From: Thorsellia anophelis DSM 18579
GTDB lineage: Bacteria; Pseudomonadota; Gammaproteobacteria; Enterobacterales; Thorselliaceae
DNA: 64,000 nt
Direction of reading: 5' to 3'
NCBI RefSeq assembly: GCF_900111395.1
Contig: NZ_FOHV01000008.1
Location: forward strand, 110,874-174,873
Made by a program: the position numbers and the translations under genes. This document shows positions 60,170 through 64,000 of the stretch, one piece after another; positions within the stretch are counted from its first letter, which is position 1, and every line of letters starts with the position of its first letter. The notes beneath the pieces were generated by a model. The model made no database searches. It was not told the DNA's origin and worked only from the letters and a program-made list of their open reading frames with translations.

Positions 60170-61384
60170 ATGCAAAATACCTTATTTCTGCTTAGAAATA
60201 AACTTTCACCAAATAGATGGCTTTCGTTTTCATACTTGACTTTCTTTATGAGCCGGGGAATTTTAATTCCTTACTGGGCTAAATGGCTACAAGGTCTTGG
60301 TTATACAAACCAAGATATTGGAAATATGATTGCAATTAGCCTAATTGCAAGAAGCCTAGGAACCCTAATTGTACCATTAATGCTGAAAAAATCTGAGCAT
60401 CTGATCCCAAGTTTACGAATTCTTGGGATTTTAGGAGCAATGACTGCTAGCGCTTTTTTAGTTCCTTTAAATTGGGTTTTATTACTTTTACTGATGGTTT
60501 TATACAATTTTATTATAAGTCCCTGCATACCTTTAACTGATTCTCTTTCAGCTGCTTGGCAGAAAAAAGTCTATTTCGAATATGGAAAAGTCAGATTATG
60601 GGGATCAATAGGCTTCATCATCGCAAGTACTGGCGTTGGCATTTTATTAGATTTATTTGATTATAAGGCTATCATTATCTGCCTTTTAATTACACAAATT
60701 ACATTTGTAATTAGTACTTTTTTAAAATATACCATTAAGCCAGATGAAAATAACTTTAACGATAATGCTTTAACCGATTTGAATCAACAAAATAAACTTA
60801 ATAACCATAAGCAAAGTTTTGATTTTAAGGCTTTGTTCTTAACTCCTTCGATTATTCTAGTATTGCTTTCAATTATGCTGGTGCAAGGATCACATGCGGC
60901 CTATTATAGTTTTGCTGCTACTTATTGGTCTGATGCTGGTTACAGTGATACTATTGTTGGTATGCTGATTGCCTTCTCTGTAGGTGTCGAAATTTTATTT
61001 TTTGCTTTTGGTCACAAATTAGTAAGTAGGTGGACAATACGTTCGCTATTGATTTGCTCCGCAATATTCACAGTGTTACGCTGGATTTTAATGGCAAATT
61101 TTACTTTCTTGCCTACTATATTGTTAATGCAATCATTTCATGCATTCACTTATGTCATGGGACACATGGCAATAATGCGTTTTATAAGCCAATATACAGC
61201 GCAAGAAATAATCTATCTCCAAGCAGCTTATGCGACTATGGCATCTGGAGTGGGCTTAGCTATTTTTACCGCATTATCAGGTGTATTATTAAGTGAAATT
61301 GGTACTCATACTTTTTATGTAATGGCTGGAATTGCATTTATTGGTTTGTGCCTAATTCCTAGCAACTTAACCAGGCAGATTTGA
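60170..61384 (+). CDS. HcaT-like MFS transporter
   Basis: About 404 residues, 12 spans. Close to the E. coli phenylpropionate carrier HcaT family: P-L-T-D-S-L-S-A-A-W-Q-K, Y-G-K-V-R-L-W-G-S, Q-G-S-H-A-A-Y-Y and L-L-I-C-S-A-I blocks. The start is set at ATG 60170 because CAAGG lies six bases before it; the ATG at 60128 has no ribosome site. The stop codon TGA falls on the first bases of an IS605 end (TTGACATCC), so the insertion may have altered the last residues. Substrate uncertain. Confidence 0.82.
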   Translation: MQNTLFLLRNKLSPNRWLSFSYLTFFMSRGILIPYWAKWLQGLGYTNQDIGNMIAISLIARSLGTLIVPLMLKKSEHLIPSLRILGILGAMTASAFLVPLNWVLLLLLMVLYNFIISPCIPLTDSLSAAWQKKVYFEYGKVRLWGSIGFIIASTGVGILLDLFDYKAIIICLLITQITFVISTFLKYTIKPDENNFNDNALTDLNQQNKLNNHKQSFDFKALFLTPSIILVLLSIMLVQGSHAAYYSFAATYWSDAGYSDTIVGMLIAFSVGVEILFFAFGHKLVSRWTIRSLLICSAIFTVLRWILMANFTFLPTILLMQSFHAFTYVMGHMAIMRFISQYTAQEIIYLQAAYATMASGVGLAIFTALSGVLLSEIGTHTFYVMAGIAFIGLCLIPSNLTRQI

Positions 61385-61575
61385 CATCCTCCCCTCCCTA
61401 TAAGGAAGGGGTTCCCTACTGCGGTTAGTTTATTATTAACTCCCTTCGGTGTTTTTGTTGCTAAGTCCCGCCTCAAAACAAATACTTTGTAATTCACATC
61501 ATAAGCTAACCGTATATGTCTATCCCTTAATACTTTTTTCGCACCAACAACATATGCATTCAACACATTTAAAAT
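61381..61575 (-). mobile_element. IS605 TnpB 3' relic with right end
   Basis: On the minus strand, N-A-Y-V-V-G-A-K-K-V-L-R-D-R-H-I-R-L-A resembles the end of TnpB after the zinc finger (N-A-D-V-V-G-A-x-N-V-L..G-H). The transposon end follows: CCCCTTCC..GGAGGGGAGGATGTCAA with its hairpin. Only about 195 bases remain. Ends like the element at 5335-6204. Confidence 0.7.
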
Positions 61576-61794
61576 GAACTTGTGTTAAACTATTTTATTT
61601 ATATATATCTTAATATTCAGCTGTTCAAAAATTGATTAATTAATGTATAATTAAGAATAATCAAAAGATTAAATCAAAATCTAATCATCAATTAAGAACT
61701 TAAATACACTAAGGTACATATATGTCTGTTGTACTAGTATAGTTTTCTTGTAGGCAATTATAGCCTACAATGACAATCAAACTGGTGACATTAC

Positions 61795-62115
61795 ATGACA
61801 GATAAAAACAGAAAAGTGCACCAATCTTTTACCCCAAAACAAAAGAATGAATTCGCTAAACTCATCGTTGAAGACAATCACTCAATAAAACACGTTATGG
61901 AAATTTCTGGTGCATCTCACTCGGCTGTTACGCGCTGGAAAAGTCAGTATTTAAATGAGAAAGCCGGTAATTTAGCTGAGGGTAAAGTTCCCCTGAATGA
62001 AGAAAAAAGGGAAATTTATGAGCTCAAACGCCAGTTAGCTGAAGCCCGTGAGGATATCCGCATTTTAAAAAAGGCAACAGCCTTATTCATACACGACAAT
62101 CCCGCATTGCGTTGA
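61795..62115 (+). CDS. IS3-family OrfA
   Basis: 106 residues with an N-terminal HTH (H-V-M-E-I-S-G-A-S-H-S-A-V-T-R-W near 34-49) and a leucine-zipper stretch (L-K-R-Q-L-A-E-A-R-E-D-I-R-I-L-K-K) before the end. Normally makes the OrfAB transposase by -1 frameshifting into orfB. Intact here. Confidence 0.88.
   Translation: MTDKNRKVHQSFTPKQKNEFAKLIVEDNHSIKHVMEISGASHSAVTRWKSQYLNEKAGNLAEGKVPLNEEKREIYELKRQLAEAREDIRILKKATALFIHDNPALR
62067..62073 (+). other. -1 ribosomal frameshift signal A_AAA_AAG
   Basis: In the orfA frame the codons TTA AAA AAG give the canonical IS3 slippery heptamer. A -1 shift here leads to an open frame through S-L-I-H-T-R-Q-S-R-I-A-L-I-K-R-L into orfB. Confidence 0.7.
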
Positions 62116-62962
62116 TTAAGAGGCTGAGTAAGGCAGAGCCCAATTTATCTATAGAGCGAGTGTGTTCTTTATTAGAAGTCCCGGTCTCTTCTTTTTATTA
62201 TAAACCAGTTGTTAATCAAGAAAGTGAGATTATTACGGAAAAAATTATTGAGATACATCATGATAATCTTAAGTGCTATGGCAAGCGTAGAATGCAGAAA
62301 GAGTTAATGATACAAGGCATTAAAATCGGAGTTTATAAGATAAGCTCTCTGATGAAACATGCTGGTATTTATGCTAAAACACCTAAGAAACGTCATTATT
62401 ATGATGTCGATGAGGCTCGGCCAGATATCCCTAATTTATTAAATAGGCAGTTTAATCAGCCTAAATTGAATACGTATTGGTGTAGCGGTATTACGTATAT
62501 CCGAACAGCGAAAGATTGGAGTTACTTGGCGACCATACTTGATCTAGCAAATAAAGAAATAGTCGGGTATGCCACATCTGAACGTGCGGATACTCAGCTT
62601 GTTATTAACGCATTAACATCAGCTATTTTAACGTATAAGCCCCAGCTGAATGGACTAATATTCCATGCAGACCAAGGGACACAATATATCTCACGGGTAC
62701 TAGGTACACATCTTAAAGATAAAGGGATAATTCAAAGTATGATATGAGTAGGAGGGGGAATTGCTGGGATAATGTTGTCCAAGAGCGCTTCTTTAGGAAT
62801 ATTAAATTTTAATACTTGGATGAATTGAGTTTTCTCAACCATCAAGCGGTAGATGATGCTGTGGGACGATATATCAGATATTATAATTACAGTAGGATCA
62901 ACTCTGCAATTGGCTACATGACGCCATTATAAAAAAGAAGAGAATTATTAAAAACAGGCTAA
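62112..62962 (+). pseudogene. IS3-family OrfB transposase, four inactivating changes
   Basis: The integrase core is recognisable but dead. The first catalytic Asp is Gly 126 (W-C-S-G-I-T-Y-I where W-x-x-D-I-T-Y is expected, bases 62487-62489). An extra ATATG-type insertion near 62740 shifts the frame after Q-S-M. The catalytic Glu codon is TAA at 62810-62812. A last TAA replaces Gln at 62930-62932. The second Asp (H-A-D-Q-G-T-Q-Y) remains. Comparison with copy 2 shows the intact sequence. Confidence 0.88.
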
Positions 62963-62989
62963 AAAACCCTACAAAAAAACTTGACCAGA

Positions 62990-63088
62990 ACAATTTTTGA
63001 TGAATTAATTTTTCTAGATCAACCGAAAGAATGGCTACAGTTAATACTAAATAGTCATTTATATTTAAAAATTAAAATTAGCAAATAG
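62990..63088 (+). pseudogene. 3' tail of an unknown gene cut by IS3 copy 1
   Basis: An open frame begins right at the IS end and runs 32 codons (includes F-D-E-L-I-F-L-D-Q-P-K-E-W-L near its start) to TAG at 63086-63088, two bases before the ATG of the next gene. The tight spacing suggests two genes of one operon. The family cannot be named from this fragment. Confidence 0.5.
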
Positions 63089-63089
63089 A

Positions 63090-63671
63090 ATGAAAAAATT
63101 TAAAAGTGAACAAAAAAAACAATTTATTAAAGCCTTATTTTTGCCTAAAAGAGAGTTCCCAAGAGATGAAATCAAGTTTGATGAGAAGAAGGGATGCCAT
63201 AAATTAGATGAACGAGTTAGAGTGGCTGATAGCATGTGCTACCCTGGTAATTTTATTACAAAATTTAATTCTACTTATTTTGAAATGGTAGACAGTACCT
63301 TTACCTCTACAAAAACAAGTCTTATGTTTTTTAGTCTAGTATTTTTAGGGTTTATATTAGCTTTTAGCTTTGTTCTTTTACGCACTGTAAATTCATTATT
63401 CGAATCCTTTACGATTTTTTCAATTTTGTTTATTTGTCTCTTAATACCATCTTTAGGTATGATTTATATATTTTTTAATATTTCTTTTTTTAGGATTTAT
63501 TTTACTTATACGCATAATCCAATCAGATTTAATCGAAAAGAACAATTAGTACATTTTAGTCAACGCAATGGTGAACAAATAACAGTATCTTGGAAAGATA
63601 TTATTTTTACTTGCGAGGAAATAGGGAAAAATAGTTTCTTTATGGGTAATGTGATAGACCAAGAGCTGTAA
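63090..63671 (+). CDS. Membrane protein, DUF6708-like, probably 3'-truncated by IS
   Basis: 193 residues. A soluble N-terminus (1-75, with M-C-Y-P-G-N-F-I-T near 50) is followed by two membrane segments (about 76-100 and 108-132). A cytoplasmic part follows with P-I-R-F-N-R-K-E-Q-L-V-H-F and V-S-W-K-D-I-I-F. F-N-R..V-H-F..W-x-D is the pattern of the DUF6708 family, often found beside type VI secretion effectors. The stop lies one base before IS3 copy 2, so the natural C-terminus is probably lost. The T6SS link is inference. Confidence 0.5.
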   Translation: MKKFKSEQKKQFIKALFLPKREFPRDEIKFDEKKGCHKLDERVRVADSMCYPGNFITKFNSTYFEMVDSTFTSTKTSLMFFSLVFLGFILAFSFVLLRTVNSLFESFTIFSILFICLLIPSLGMIYIFFNISFFRIYFTYTHNPIRFNRKEQLVHFSQRNGEQITVSWKDIIFTCEEIGKNSFFMGNVIDQEL

Positions 63672-64000
63672 TGGTCAAGTTTTTTTGTAGGGTTTTTTAG
63701 CCTGTTTTTAATAATTCTCTTCTTTTTTGTAATGGCGTCATGTAGCCAATTGCAGAGTTAATCCTAATGTTGTTGTAATATCTAATATAACGCCCCACAG
63801 CATCATCTACTGCTTGATGGTTAATAAAGCTTAAATCATCCAAGTATTCAAATTTAATGTTCCTAAAGAAGCGCTCTTGGACAGCATTATCCCAGCAATT
63901 ACCTCTACGACTCATGCTCTGAGTAATCCCCTTGTCTTTAAGGTGCGAACGCAATGCTTTTGAGGTGTATTGTGTTCCTTGGTCTGAATGGAATATGAGC
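63672..64000 (-). mobile_element. IS3-family element, copy 2 (runs off window)
   Basis: Starts with the terminal repeat TGGTCAAGTTTTTTTGTAGG, the inverse of the right end of copy 1, and reads leftward. Nearly identical to copy 1 over the shared 330 bases but without its stop codons, so this may be the younger, active copy. Confidence 0.85.
63697..64000 (-). CDS. IS3-family OrfB transposase, C-terminal part
   Basis: The frame is open to the right edge and includes S-D-Q-G-T-Q-Y, then S-R-R-G-N-C-W-D-N-A and R-N-I-K-F-E-Y with the catalytic Glu, ending L-L-K-T-G. No disruption in the visible part. The N-terminus is outside the window. Confidence 0.88.
   Translation of the reverse strand, partial: LIFHSDQGTQYTSKALRSHLKDKGITQSMSRRGNCWDNAVQERFFRNIKFEYLDDLSFINHQAVDDAVGRYIRYYNNIRINSAIGYMTPLQKRRELLKTG

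Larger units (their letters stand above)
61735..62987 (+). mobile_element. IS3-family element, copy 1, inactive
   Basis: 1253 bases bounded by imperfect inverted repeats: left TAGTATAGTTTTCTTGTAGG (61735), right CCTACAAAAAAACTTGACCA (ends 62987). Flanks GTAC before and GAAC after are nearly but not exactly a target duplication. Contains orfA, a frameshift signal and a ruined orfB. Copy 2, inverted, starts at 63672. Confidence 0.85.

Overview
The window reads as a chromosomal segment of an AT-rich gammaproteobacterium. The basis is enteric-type gene blocks with proteins close to Escherichia coli homologues: arnADTEF, leuS-lptE-holA-nadD, lnt-corC-ybeY-ybeZ-miaB, lplT-aas, purB-hflD-mnmA and dppABCDF. 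Low GC and this gene set would suit an Orbaceae member (Gilliamella, Frischella or Orbus type) or a relative near Enterobacterales or Pasteurellales. That placement is inference; no 16S gene is present.

Region by region. 1-4280 is the 3' part of the arn operon, which makes and transfers 4-amino-4-deoxy-L-arabinose to lipid A. Its last gene, arnF, lies 8.7 kb away at 12979. The gap holds a Spy-like periplasmic protein, a decayed IS200/IS605 element, a broken ribbon-helix-helix gene, a serine resolvase, an AAA+ ATPase plus subtilase pair of the IetAS type (7820-11373), the first 36 codons of an OLD-type ATPase/nuclease cut inside its Walker A motif, and an IS66 remnant with every ORF broken. 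13673-20140 is core housekeeping: leuS, lptE, holA, nadD, tRNA-Tyr, purU. 20702-26160 carries a NIPSNAP-like gene, a sitABCD-type Mn/Fe ABC importer and a membrane chemoreceptor. 26481-35330 carries a GIY-YIG protein, the dipeptide importer dppABCDF, ubiF and a glutathione transferase.

35384-47162 runs mostly on the minus strand: a FapA/DUF342 protein, lnt-corC-ybeY-ybeZ-miaB, yciA, and the lysophospholipid recycling pair lplT-aas. 47613-61384 has an uncharacterised lipoprotein, a B12-binding radical SAM enzyme, purB, a GNAT protein, hflD, mnmA, yeaD, a phosphoethanolamine-transferase-like protein, two MFS carriers, a protein tyrosine phosphatase and one unrecognised gene. The right end (61381-64000) is a second accessory patch: an IS605 relic and two inverted copies of one IS3-family element flanking a gene tail and a membrane protein.

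Envelope work is a common theme: lipid A aminoarabinose addition, a likely phosphoethanolamine transferase, LptE, Lnt and Aas. The most notable system is the IetAS-type module in the arnE-arnF gap. It has all expected catalytic residues and sits beside a destroyed nuclease gene, in a region that looks like a decaying defence island. IetAS is an already described family, so the novelty lies in its location and context.
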